From: Pseudonocardia oceani
Lineage (GTDB): Bacteria; Actinomycetota; Actinomycetes; Mycobacteriales; Pseudonocardiaceae
Direction of reading: 5' to 3'
DNA length: 64,000 bases
NCBI RefSeq assembly: GCF_019263585.2
Contig: NZ_JADQDF010000001.1
Coordinates: 4,412,501 to 4,476,500, forward strand
How positions within the stretch are numbered: position 1 is the first letter of the stretch; every line of letters starts with the position of its first letter. Positions 11,101-18,082 of this stretch are shown here, piece after piece. A program made the translations under genes and the position numbers. Below the pieces are notes generated by a model. The model was not told where the DNA came from. It worked only from the letters and a program-made list of their open reading frames with translations, and did no database searches.

Positions 11101-12884
11101 CGGCCACCAGCTTCGCCGAGCGCGAGCGGATGTTCGCGCTGCCGCGCTCGTCGTGGGACGACTACGACCGGTCGCTGATCAGCGCCGGCGGCGGGGTGTG
11201 GCCGCGCACGGCGAAGTCGGTCCCGGTGGGGCCGGAGATGCGCGCCGCACTGGGCCTGCCCGACGGCACCGAGCGGCTCAGCCCGCCCGAGCTCATCGCC
11301 GCGATCCTGCGCGCGCCCGCCGACCTGCTGTGGAACGGCGGCATCGGCACCTACGTCAAGGCCACCGACGAGACGCACGAGGCGGCGGGCGACAAGGCCA
11401 ACGACCCCGTGCGCGCGAACGGCGCGGAGCTGCGCGTCAAGGTCGTGGGCGAGGGCGGCAACCTGGGGCTGACGCAGAAGGGGCGCATCGAGTTCGCGCG
11501 CGCCGGCGGCAAGATCAACACCGATGCCATCGACAACTCGGCGGGCGTCGACTGCTCCGACCACGAGGTCAACATCAAGATCCTGCTCGACCGGCTCGTC
11601 GTCGCCGGGGAGCTCGACCGCACCGACCGCAACGCGGTGCTCGTCGAGATGACCGACGAGGTGTCGGCGCTGGTGCTGGCCGACAACCGCGACCAGAACG
11701 CGGTGCTGGGCATCGCGCGGGCGCACGCCGCCGACATGACGAGCGTGCACGGGCGGCTCACCGCCGACCTCGAGGAGCGCCACGGGCTCGTCCGGCGCCT
11801 GGAGGTGCTGCCCGACGAGGCCGGCTTCGCCGCGCTCGAGGCGGCGGGGATGGGCCTGACCAGCCCGGAGCTCTCGACGCTGCTCGCGCACAGCAAGCTC
11901 GACCTCACCGCGCAGGTGCTCGCCACCGACCTGCCCGACGCGGCGGCGTTCGCGTCGCGGTTGCCGGAGTACTTCCCGCGCGCGATGCGCGAGCGGTTCC
12001 CGAAGGCGGTCGCCGGGCACCCGCTGCGGCGCGAGATCGTGACGACGCAGCTGGTCAACGAGATGGTCGACGGCGCCGGGATGACGTACGCGTTCCGGCT
12101 CGGCGAGGAGATGTCGGCCACCGCGACCGACGCGGTGCGCGCCTACGCCGTGACGACGGCGGTGTTCGACCTGCCCGCGCTGTGGTCGGAGCTGCGCGAC
12201 CCGGCGATCGCGACCGAGGTCTCGGACACGATCGTGCTCGACTCGCGGCGCCTGCTCGACCGCGCGTCGCGCTGGTTCCTCACCAACCGGCCGCAGCCGC
12301 TCGCCGTCGGCGCCGAGGTGGCCCGCTTCGCCGGGTCCGTGCGGGCGCTGCGCGGTGAGCTGGCCGGGCTGCTGCGCGGGCGCGAGCTGGAGGCCGTGCG
12401 CGACCGCGCGCGCCTGCTCACCGAGTCCGGCGTCGGCGCGGAGTGCGCGCTGCGGGCGGCGGCGCTGATGTACGGCTACGGCCTGCTCGACGTCGTCGAG
12501 CTCGTCGAGCTGGCCGAGCGCGACCGGGAGCCGCGCGAGCCGCGCGAGGTGGCGGACCTGTACTACGCGCTGTCCGAGCACCTGGGCGTCGACATGGCGC
12601 TGACGTCGGTGAGCGCGCTGGAGCGCGGCGACCGCTGGCACGCGCTGGCCCGCCTCGCCCTGCGCGACGACCTCTACGGCTCGCTGCGCGCCATCACCCT
12701 CGACGCGCTGCGCGAGGCGGCGCCCGGGACGCCGGCGGAGGACGCCATCGCGCAGTGGGAGCAGGCGAACGCGTCGCGGCTGGTGCGGGCGCGGGCGGCG
12801 CTGCACGAGGTCGGGACGTCGGCGCGGCTGGACCTGGCCACGCTGTCGGTGGTCTCGCGGCAGCTGCGGGGCCTGGCGCGCTGA
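8166..12884 (+). CDS. gdh: Large NAD-dependent glutamate dehydrogenase
   Basis: Cytosolic NAD-specific L-glutamate dehydrogenase of the large (L_180) class, 1572 aa, close to the 1624 aa I recall for M. tuberculosis Rv2476c. It deaminates glutamate to 2-oxoglutarate plus ammonia. The N-terminal half (about 1-680) holds ACT-like regulatory modules. The catalytic part begins near FSFKIDPALVPDMP and contains YGAVARGGLRWSDR, DFRTEILGLVKAQ and PVGAKGGF. Its dinucleotide-binding half contains EFTVVGVGDMSGDVFGNGM. The GTG at 8166 has GGAG eight bases upstream. With putA and pruA elsewhere in this window it completes proline to 2-oxoglutarate. A minus-strand open frame covering it is a GC-bias shadow. 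Confidence 0.95.
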   Translation: MTTGERATKPGPELTALRSLYARHAPDLDGLAGEHLPLLLAAARSHVELAGRRAAGQELIRVRDAQPEGSADGPVVEIVTDDMPFLVQSLLAAVARAGGEVTRVIHPIVVVRRDAEGNLEDVLTDADPAAPPADGTVESWIHLDLETSHLTLDELAGRLGEVLREVREIVGDAEPMLATALRIADGLPSRAPAGATAEPRDVAELLRWLADGHVTFLGYRHYTATAGGELVAEPGTGLGVLRRDVAERAFVPRVDAVPGRPDLLVITRANDPGPLRPEHPYYLAVATVDAEGRLTGEHRFLGMLTVPALYESVLDIPVIARRVRDAIHRAGFPLESYSGQQMLEVLSDLPREELFSAGVQRLHDTAVGVLAVAGRRAVRVFLRPDPYRRFVSALVYLPRDRYTTSSRLAMADVLQRRLGGTAVDHTARVSESALALVQFTVHAPTDAAGFGDVDVAALQDELTEAVRTWDDRLLQTAEGAGVGGLLAGVPGTYKAAVDPQHAVADLHRIAALSGPGDFSVRLHDAAANGVRRFALYLAGAPATLTAVLPLLQQLGVEVLDERPSEFLRPDGLRCYLYDFGLQVDEATRTALAGRTEAEVETGFCSAFSAAWRGDSETDRFSALVLRAGLPWREVAVLRAYARYARQLGSPYGVQYMADTLLTQPAVARALLGVFRARFDPAVGSVEDRERAETAALSEARTLIDSVTGLDADRILRGYLAMITATLRTNWFRERAFFSFKIDPALVPDMPAPRPRFEIWVYSPRVEGVHLRYGAVARGGLRWSDRPQDFRTEILGLVKAQAVKNAVIVPVGAKGGFFVRAAQPDPAEVEACYRMFISGLLDVTDNLVDGATVPPPDVVRHDGDDSYLVVAADKGTARFSDTANEVAASYGFWLGDAFASGGSVGYDHKAMGITAKGAWESVKRHFRELGVDTQVQEFTVVGVGDMSGDVFGNGMLLSPHIRLLAAFDHRHVFVDPTPDAATSFAERERMFALPRSSWDDYDRSLISAGGGVWPRTAKSVPVGPEMRAALGLPDGTERLSPPELIAAILRAPADLLWNGGIGTYVKATDETHEAAGDKANDPVRANGAELRVKVVGEGGNLGLTQKGRIEFARAGGKINTDAIDNSAGVDCSDHEVNIKILLDRLVVAGELDRTDRNAVLVEMTDEVSALVLADNRDQNAVLGIARAHAADMTSVHGRLTADLEERHGLVRRLEVLPDEAGFAALEAAGMGLTSPELSTLLAHSKLDLTAQVLATDLPDAAAFASRLPEYFPRAMRERFPKAVAGHPLRREIVTTQLVNEMVDGAGMTYAFRLGEEMSATATDAVRAYAVTTAVFDLPALWSELRDPAIATEVSDTIVLDSRRLLDRASRWFLTNRPQPLAVGAEVARFAGSVRALRGELAGLLRGRELEAVRDRARLLTESGVGAECALRAAALMYGYGLLDVVELVELAERDREPREPREVADLYYALSEHLGVDMALTSVSALERGDRWHALARLALRDDLYGSLRAITLDALREAAPGTPAEDAIAQWEQANASRLVRARAALHEVGTSARLDLATLSVVSRQLRGLAR

Positions 12885-12914
12885 CCCCGCGACCTGGGGT
12901 GAGAGGGTGGGGGC

Positions 12915-13328
12915 GTGGCGCACTTCGTCGCGCAGGTGCCCCTGCGCTGGACCGACCAGGACTCCTACCGGCACCTCAACCACGCTCGCGCGGTGACGCT
13001 GCTCGAGGAGGCGCGGATCGCGCTGTTCTTCGAGCGGGCCGAGGCCGACGGCGTCGGCGGGTTCGCCTCCGGGCTGCTCGTCGCCGAGCTCGGCGTGAGG
13101 TACGCCAAGCAGGTGACGTACCGGTCGCACTCGCTGCGTGTCGTGATGACGGTGGAGGAGGTGCGGGCGGCGTCGTTCGTCATCCGCTACGCCCTGCACG
13201 ACGGGCCCGGCGAGGACGCGCCGGTCGCGATCACCGCGCACACCCGCATGGCCACGTTCGACCTGGCGGCCCAGCGTCCGCGGCGGCTGACGGCGGAGGA
13301 GAAGGCGTGGCTGGGGGAGTGGGCGTGA
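12915..13328 (+). CDS. Hotdog-fold acyl-CoA thioesterase
   Basis: A 137-residue single hotdog domain of the YbgC/4-hydroxybenzoyl-CoA thioesterase type. LRWTDQDSYRHLNHARAVTLLEEAR is the diagnostic N-terminal segment, with the catalytic-type Asp of WTDQD and the N-H-A turn. GVRYAKQVTYRSHSLRV follows as the long strand. It probably hydrolyses an acyl-CoA; the substrate is unknown. Its GTG start lies 30 bases after gdh, and its TGA overlaps the GTG of the mini-ORF that follows. M. tuberculosis has a similar gene in the same place (Rv2475c as I recall). Confidence 0.85.
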   Translation: MAHFVAQVPLRWTDQDSYRHLNHARAVTLLEEARIALFFERAEADGVGGFASGLLVAELGVRYAKQVTYRSHSLRVVMTVEEVRAASFVIRYALHDGPGEDAPVAITAHTRMATFDLAAQRPRRLTAEEKAWLGEWA

Positions 13329-13405
13329 GCGAGCCTGCGAGCTCACCAGGGGACACAGCAGTGCCGCGAACGCGGCCGACGAGCGTCAGCGAGGAGGGTG
13401 CGTGA
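13325..13405 (+). CDS. Connector mini-ORF A (repeat family), 26 codons
   Basis: GTG at 13325 overlaps the thioesterase stop by four bases (GTGA), and the mini-ORF's own TGA overlaps the GTG of the next gene by four bases. The predicted peptide starts VSEPASSPG and ends TSVSEEGA. Its last codons (GCGAGGAGG) are the Shine-Dalgarno of the downstream gene. The first 18 bases match mini-ORF B (38373-38450, minus) at 16 positions, and the 3' ends also match. I read it as a repeat that couples translation of two genes. Whether the peptide has a function is unknown. Confidence 0.55.
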   Translation: MSEPASSPGDTAVPRTRPTSVSEEGA

Positions 13406-14028
13406 GTGAGCTGGCGATCCCCGACGCAGACGAGCGGGGCGACCTCGGCGCGTTCATCGGCCGGGTGGTGCGGCTCGACGCCGTGGCGACGGTGCGGCTG
13501 CGCGCGGCGGGAGGGGTCGTGACGGCGTGGGCCTCGACGCCGTTCGACGTCCTCGCGACGCGCTCGGTGCACGGCACGCTCGACCCCGCCGAGGTCACGA
13601 CGCCGGCGTCGTCGCTGCTCACGGCGCTGTCGGTGGAGCGGGCGGGCGTCGTCAACCCGGGCGCGGGCGGGCTGTGGCAGGGCGAGCTACCGCCCGTCGA
13701 CGGGTGGGCGGCGGTCGACGTCGTGCCCGCCGAGGAGATCGAGCAGCTCACCGAGCGCGGGCTGACCGTGGCGCGGGAGAACGCGGGGCCGATGGGGCCG
13801 CCGGCGTCGCTCCTGGACCAGACGGTGCTGACCGTCAGCGCGGGGGACGCCCCGGCGGTGAAGGTGCCGATGCGCTGCCTGTTCGCGCTGTCGGGGATGG
13901 GGTTCGTGGCCGGGGGTCCCGGCGATGCCGTGCGCGTGTCGTCGACGGGCACCTGGATGCGCCTGGATGCCCGCTACGGCGCCGTCGTGCGCCGCCGGCT
14001 CACCGCGCTGCCGCTGCTGCTGGCCTGA
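13402..14028 (+). CDS. Conserved actinobacterial protein (Rv2474c-like position)
   Basis: A 208-residue soluble protein without signal peptide or membrane segment. It is mostly beta, with repeated segments such as GVVTAWASTPFDVLATRSVHG and GTWMRLDARYGAVVRR. I know no domain name for it. A homologue sits after the thioesterase in mycobacteria (Rv2474c as I recall). GTG 13402 is preceded by GAGGAGG and overlaps the stop of the connector mini-ORF, so its translation may depend on that of the mini-ORF. It converges on the alpha-glucosidase gene across a hairpin. Confidence 0.7.
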   Translation: MSELAIPDADERGDLGAFIGRVVRLDAVATVRLRAAGGVVTAWASTPFDVLATRSVHGTLDPAEVTTPASSLLTALSVERAGVVNPGAGGLWQGELPPVDGWAAVDVVPAEEIEQLTERGLTVARENAGPMGPPASLLDQTVLTVSAGDAPAVKVPMRCLFALSGMGFVAGGPGDAVRVSSTGTWMRLDARYGAVVRRRLTALPLLLA

Positions 14029-14032
14029 GGTC

Positions 14033-14072
14033 GTGAGTGGCGAACAGGGCCCTGGCACTGTTCGCCGCTCAC
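14033..14072. repeat. Palindromic element, GTGAGTGGC family, copy 1
   Basis: GTGAGTGGCGAACAG is inverted as CTGTTCGCCGCTCAC (14 of 15 bases pair) around a 10-base loop containing a GGCCC core. It lies between two convergent genes, so it may serve as a bidirectional hairpin terminator without a T-tract. A related 40-base copy is at 34439-34478, so it belongs to a dispersed family. Confidence 0.75.
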
Positions 14073-14079
14073 GGGGCCG

Positions 14080-15588
14080 TCAGGCCAGCCAGACCGCGGT
14101 GTCCGGGGGGAGCAGGCCGCCGCGCAGCGGGCCCGAGGACAGCAGGACGTCGCCCGGGGGCAGCGGCACCGCCACCTCCCCGGTGTTCAGCGCGCACACC
14201 AGCGTCGACCCGGAGCGGCGGAACGCGAGGCAGTCCTGCGGGGCGCCGAACCACTCGACGTCGGTGCCGGTGAAGCCGGGGTGGCAGCGGCGCAGCTCGA
14301 GCGCTCGGCGGTACACCGACAGCGTCGACGCCGTGTCCTCCAGCTGGTCGGCGACGAGCCGGCCGGCCCACCGGGCGGGGATCGGCAGCCACGGCTCGCC
14401 GGAGGTGAACCCGAACCCCGGTGCGGCGCCCTCCCACGGGATCGGGACGCGGCAGCCGTCGCGACCGCGGTCGGTGCCGCCCGACTGCGCCCAGCGCGGG
14501 TCCTGGAGCAGCTCGTCGGGCAGCTCGACGTCGGGCAGCCCCAGCTCCTCGCCGTTGTAGAGGAACACCGTGCCGGGCAGCGCGAGCGTCACCAGGGCCA
14601 TCGCCCGCGCCCGCGCCTCGCCGCCCCAGCGCGTGACCGGGCGGGCGGTGTCGTGGTCGGCCAGGGCCCACGACGGCCGTGCCCGCGTCGGCGCGACGGC
14701 CTCGAACGAGTCCTCGATCGCGTCGCGCACGGCGTCGGCGGCGAACGGGCACTCCAGCAGCCGGTAGGTGAGCCCGACGTGCAGCTCGTCGGGGCGGACG
14801 TAGCGGGCGAACGCGTCGTCGTCGCGGACGTCGACCTGCCCGACCAGCACCGTCCCCGGGAAGTGGTCGACGACGGCGCGGACCATCCGGTGCACGTCGT
14901 GGACGCCCTCGTGGTCGAAGCGGGGGTCGTCGCGACACCCGCGGGCGTCGGGCAGGCCCTCGGGCTTGCTCATGCCGTGGGCGACGTCGACGCGGAACCC
15001 GTCGACGCCGTGGTCGAGCCAGAACCGGACGGTCTTGTCGAGGTCGGCCCACACCTCGGGGTTGGTCCAGTTGAGATCGGGCTGCGACGGGGAGAACAGG
15101 TGCAGGTACCACTCCGGGTCGTCGGGCAGCCGCGTCCACGCGGGCCCGCCGAACACGCTCTGCCAGTCGTTGGGCGGCTGCTCGCCACGGGGGCCGCGGC
15201 CGGGGCGGAAGTGGAAGCGCTCGCGCTCGGGGCTGCGGGGTTTCGACGTGCGGGCGGCGCGGAACCACTCGTGCTCGACGGAGGTGTGGTTGGGCACCAG
15301 GTCGACGACGATCTTCAGGCCGTGCTCGTGGGCGTCGGTGACCAGCGCGTCGAAGACGGCGAGGTCGCCGTAGACGGGGTCGACGTCGCGCGGGTCGGCG
15401 ACGTCGTAGCCGTGATCGGCCATCGGCGACGGGTAGAACGGCGCCAGCGACAGCGCGTCGACGCCGAGGAGCTCCAGGTAGCCGAGGCGGGCGCGGATCC
15501 CCTCCAGGTCGCCGATGCCGTCGCCGTCGCTGTCGGTGAAGCTGCGCACGTAGACCCGGTAGACCACCGCCTCGCGCCACCACTGCAC
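14080..15588 (-). CDS. aglA: GH13 alpha-glucosidase family protein, acid/base Glu replaced
   Basis: A 502-residue cytosolic GH13 protein of the alpha-glucosidase/oligo-1,6-glucosidase group, in the place of aglA (Rv2471). Region I is DLVPNH (96-101). The nucleophile is D201 in GFRVDVAHG, and D313 in ADHD is the region IV aspartate. At the position of the general acid/base glutamate (normally VGE) the sequence reads LVGQ, Q251, from codon CAG instead of GAG (14836-14838). Hydrolysis should be strongly reduced if this is real. The GTG at 15588 begins VQWWREAVVYRVY, the usual family N-terminus. Longer in-frame starts add a basic, non-homologous tail. Confidence 0.85.
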   Translation of the reverse strand: MQWWREAVVYRVYVRSFTDSDGDGIGDLEGIRARLGYLELLGVDALSLAPFYPSPMADHGYDVADPRDVDPVYGDLAVFDALVTDAHEHGLKIVVDLVPNHTSVEHEWFRAARTSKPRSPERERFHFRPGRGPRGEQPPNDWQSVFGGPAWTRLPDDPEWYLHLFSPSQPDLNWTNPEVWADLDKTVRFWLDHGVDGFRVDVAHGMSKPEGLPDARGCRDDPRFDHEGVHDVHRMVRAVVDHFPGTVLVGQVDVRDDDAFARYVRPDELHVGLTYRLLECPFAADAVRDAIEDSFEAVAPTRARPSWALADHDTARPVTRWGGEARARAMALVTLALPGTVFLYNGEELGLPDVELPDELLQDPRWAQSGGTDRGRDGCRVPIPWEGAAPGFGFTSGEPWLPIPARWAGRLVADQLEDTASTLSVYRRALELRRCHPGFTGTDVEWFGAPQDCLAFRRSGSTLVCALNTGEVAVPLPPGDVLLSSGPLRGGLLPPDTAVWLA

Positions 15589-15731
15589 GGGCAAGATCCT
15601 GCCAGGCTTCGCGCCCGGATGGCGGGGGAGTTGGTCACCGCCCGTAGTACGCGTCGCCCGATGGGCCGCACCGGGCGTCCCAGACCGAGACCCACCTCGA
15701 CGGACCGTGTGAGGCGTGACACGCTCTGCCG

Positions 15732-16709
15732 ATGGACCGGCCGACGGACCCCGCACTCGGCCCCGTCCGGGTCCTGGTCGAGGAGCACCTCGCGCTCGAG
15801 ACGTCGTCGTGGTCGGCCGGGGCGCCCGGTGCGCTCGCCCGGCTGGCGCGGCTGCCCGGGGAGACCGCGCAGCGCGGGCCCAACAGCGTGGTCACCCCGC
15901 GCGGCGGGCTGCGGATCGTGCTGCCCGACGACGCCGTGGCGATCGCCTACGAGACGCCCTCGGCGCGCGACCCCCTGCGCTGGCACCACGCCGTCGCGTT
16001 CTGCGTCCCTGAGGAGGCGGCCCGGCGCGAGGGGCGCCGCGTCGTCACCGAGATCGGACCCGACGACGGTGCGCTGCGCCCGGCCGACCTCTCCGGCGTC
16101 CTGTTCGACCTCGGCCTCGGAGCGCCCGCCGCGGACGTGCTGGTGCGCACCGCCGACCCGGACGCCCTCGCGGTGCTCCGCGGGGCCGTCGGGCGCGACG
16201 CCGTCACCGGCGGCCTGCTCGGGCAGCTCACCGGCGTGGCGCCGGACGTCGTGGTCGTGACGGCGGCGGGGCGCATGGAGATCACCGCCCCCGGCGGCGG
16301 TACGGGGCTGCGGCTGCGGCCGTCGCAGGTGCGCCAGGAGCGGCCGCCGGCCGCGCACGTGCCGGTGCCCGACGGCTGGGTCCCGGTGCTGCGGCTGCAC
16401 CCGGCGCACCCGGCGTCGGAGCCCGACGGGGCGCCGCTGCCCTTCGACGCCGAGCGCGACGCGGCCTTCCGCCGGCTGCTCGACGAGCACGGCGACCCGG
16501 TGCTGGGCGTGGTCGTGGCCGACGTCGTCGACGCGGTGCGCGAGATGCGCGGCCCCGAGACCATCGACCTGCCCGGCGACCCCGCCAGCCGGGCGGCCGT
16601 GGCCGTGACGCTGCGCCGGCTGGCCTTCACCGACGGCACGTCCGGGACGCTGGCGGCCTGGCGCGGGCACTACGGGCCGACGGTGGAGCTCGCCGACCCC
16701 GACGAGTGA
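15732..16709 (+). CDS. Conserved hypothetical protein
   Basis: A 325-residue protein of unknown function, with no signal peptide or membrane segment. It has two apparent halves. The first carries RGGLRIVLPDDAVAIAYETPSARDPLRWHHAVAFCVPEE. The second carries PVPDGWVPVLRLHPAHP and a long acidic helix region ending in TLRRLAFTDGTSGTLAAWRGHYGP. The ATG at 15732 is divergent from the alpha-glucosidase (143 bases between starts). It ends 4 bases from the convergent glbO stop. Confidence 0.6.
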   Translation: MDRPTDPALGPVRVLVEEHLALETSSWSAGAPGALARLARLPGETAQRGPNSVVTPRGGLRIVLPDDAVAIAYETPSARDPLRWHHAVAFCVPEEAARREGRRVVTEIGPDDGALRPADLSGVLFDLGLGAPAADVLVRTADPDALAVLRGAVGRDAVTGGLLGQLTGVAPDVVVVTAAGRMEITAPGGGTGLRLRPSQVRQERPPAAHVPVPDGWVPVLRLHPAHPASEPDGAPLPFDAERDAAFRRLLDEHGDPVLGVVVADVVDAVREMRGPETIDLPGDPASRAAVAVTLRRLAFTDGTSGTLAAWRGHYGPTVELADPDE

Positions 16710-16713
16710 GGGC

Positions 16714-17097
16714 TCAGAAGTCGGAGTTCTGCATGCTCGCCGCGGCGTAGGTCATGTACTGCCAGATCTGCTCGCGGTGGGCGTCGTCGAAGCCGGCCTC
16801 GTCGACGGCGATGCGCATGCAGCGCAGCCACGCGTCGCGCTCGATCGGCCCGACCTTGAACGGGTTGTGCCGCATGCGCAGGCGGGGGTGCCCGCGCTGG
16901 TCGGAGTAGGTGCGCGGACCGCCCCAGTACTGCTCCAGGAACATCCGCAGCCGCACCTCGGCCGGGCCGAGGTCCTCCTCCGGGTACAGCGGCCGCAGCA
17001 CGTCGTCGGCGGCCACCTCCTCGTAGAACCGGGAGACGAGCTTGTCGAAGACGGGCGCGCCGCCCACCTCGGCGTAGAAGTTCTGCGGATCGCTCAC
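16714..17097 (-). CDS. glbO: Group II truncated haemoglobin
   Basis: A 127-residue 2-on-2 globin of the trHbO class, binding haem and O2 or related ligands in the cytosol. Visible family marks are FYEEVAADDVLRPLYPEEDLGPAE (B-C-D region with the B10-type Tyr), the FLEQYWGGP helix, then RGHPRLRMRHNPF, which holds the proximal His, and a Trp-rich C-terminus (AWLRCMR, QIWQYM). GTG 17097 has GGAG seven bases upstream. Longer in-frame starts would add low-complexity sequence. The position near aglA matches M. tuberculosis glbO (Rv2470). Confidence 0.93.
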   Translation of the reverse strand: MSDPQNFYAEVGGAPVFDKLVSRFYEEVAADDVLRPLYPEEDLGPAEVRLRMFLEQYWGGPRTYSDQRGHPRLRMRHNPFKVGPIERDAWLRCMRIAVDEAGFDDAHREQIWQYMTYAAASMQNSDF

Positions 17098-17119
17098 GGC
17101 TCCATCATCCCCTGCTGCG

Positions 17120-18082
17120 TCACTTGGCGAGGGGCGGGCCCGCGGGCGGGAGGGCGGGGAGCAGGCCAGGGCGCGGGACATGGGCGTCGTCGAAGGCGTC
17201 GGTGAGGGCGGCGTTGAGCGCACGCTGCACCAGCCACTGCTTGCCGGGCGCGACCTTGACGGTGAGCCGCAGCGTCACGCCCTCCGGCCCGACGCGGTCG
17301 ACGCCGAGGACCTCGACGGGCTCCAGCACGTGCGCGGAGACGTCGTCCAGCGTGACGCGCTCGGAGGCGACGGTGCCGATCAGGGCGGTGGCGTCGGCGA
17401 TGTCGGCGCTGTGGGCCACCGGGATGTCGACGACGGCGACGGCGTAGCCCTGGCTCTTGTTGCCCACACGCAGGATCTCGCCGTTGCGGACGTACCAGAC
17501 GGTGCCGTTGATGTCGCGCAGCGTCGTGATCCGCAGGCCGACCGCCTCGACGGTGCCGCTGGCCTCGCCGAGGTCGACGATGTCGCCGACGCCGTACTGG
17601 TCCTCCATGAGCATGAACATGCCGGACAGGAAGTCGCGGACGAGGTTCTGCGCGCCGAAGCCGACCGCCACACCGACGATTCCGGCGGACGCCAGGATCG
17701 GGCCGAGGTTCACGCCGAACTCCGACAGCACCATGATCGCGGCGATGGTCAGGACGATCACCGAGATGGTCGAGCGCAGCACCGAGCCGATGGTGCGGGC
17801 GCGCTGGGCGCGCCGCACCGGTGCGGCCGCGGCCGCCGCAGCGGAGGCGCGCCGGGGGAGCCGGGCGTTGGCCGCGCCGTCGACGACGCGGGAGACCAGC
17901 CGGTGCAGCAGGTACCGGGCGAGGATCGCCAGCACCAGCACCAGGCCGATCCGCATCGAGGTGCCGACGATCGCGTCGGCCGAGCGCGCGAGGAAGTCGT
18001 TGTTGGTCCACTGGTAGAAGCGGGCGCACCAGGTGCCGGCCTCGGAGGCGCAGGCGGGCTGTTCGGGGAGCAGGTCGTTCAC
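17120..18082 (-). CDS. Small-conductance mechanosensitive channel, MscS family
   Basis: A 320-residue membrane protein. Three hydrophobic helices are visible: GLVLVLAILARYLL (about 45), ISVIVLTIAAIMVLSEFGV, and the pore helix SAGIVGVAVGFGAQNLVRDFLSG, whose Gly/Ala pattern is diagnostic. The MscS beta domain (DQYGVGDIVDLGEASGTVEAVGLRITTLRD) and a cytosolic alpha/beta domain follow. It should release solutes on hypo-osmotic shock. GTG 18082 overlaps the stop of the upstream peptidase gene by four bases, so the two are co-translated. Confidence 0.92.
   Translation of the reverse strand: MNDLLPEQPACASEAGTWCARFYQWTNNDFLARSADAIVGTSMRIGLVLVLAILARYLLHRLVSRVVDGAANARLPRRASAAAAAAAPVRRAQRARTIGSVLRSTISVIVLTIAAIMVLSEFGVNLGPILASAGIVGVAVGFGAQNLVRDFLSGMFMLMEDQYGVGDIVDLGEASGTVEAVGLRITTLRDINGTVWYVRNGEILRVGNKSQGYAVAVVDIPVAHSADIADATALIGTVASERVTLDDVSAHVLEPVEVLGVDRVGPEGVTLRLTVKVAPGKQWLVQRALNAALTDAFDDAHVPRPGLLPALPPAGPPLAK

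Noticed and set aside
8091..13346. Open frame of about 1750 codons on the minus strand antisense to gdh
   Set aside because: Its sequence is Arg/Ala/Gly/Val-rich with no motifs, as expected from the third-position GC bias of gdh, whose own motifs are clear.
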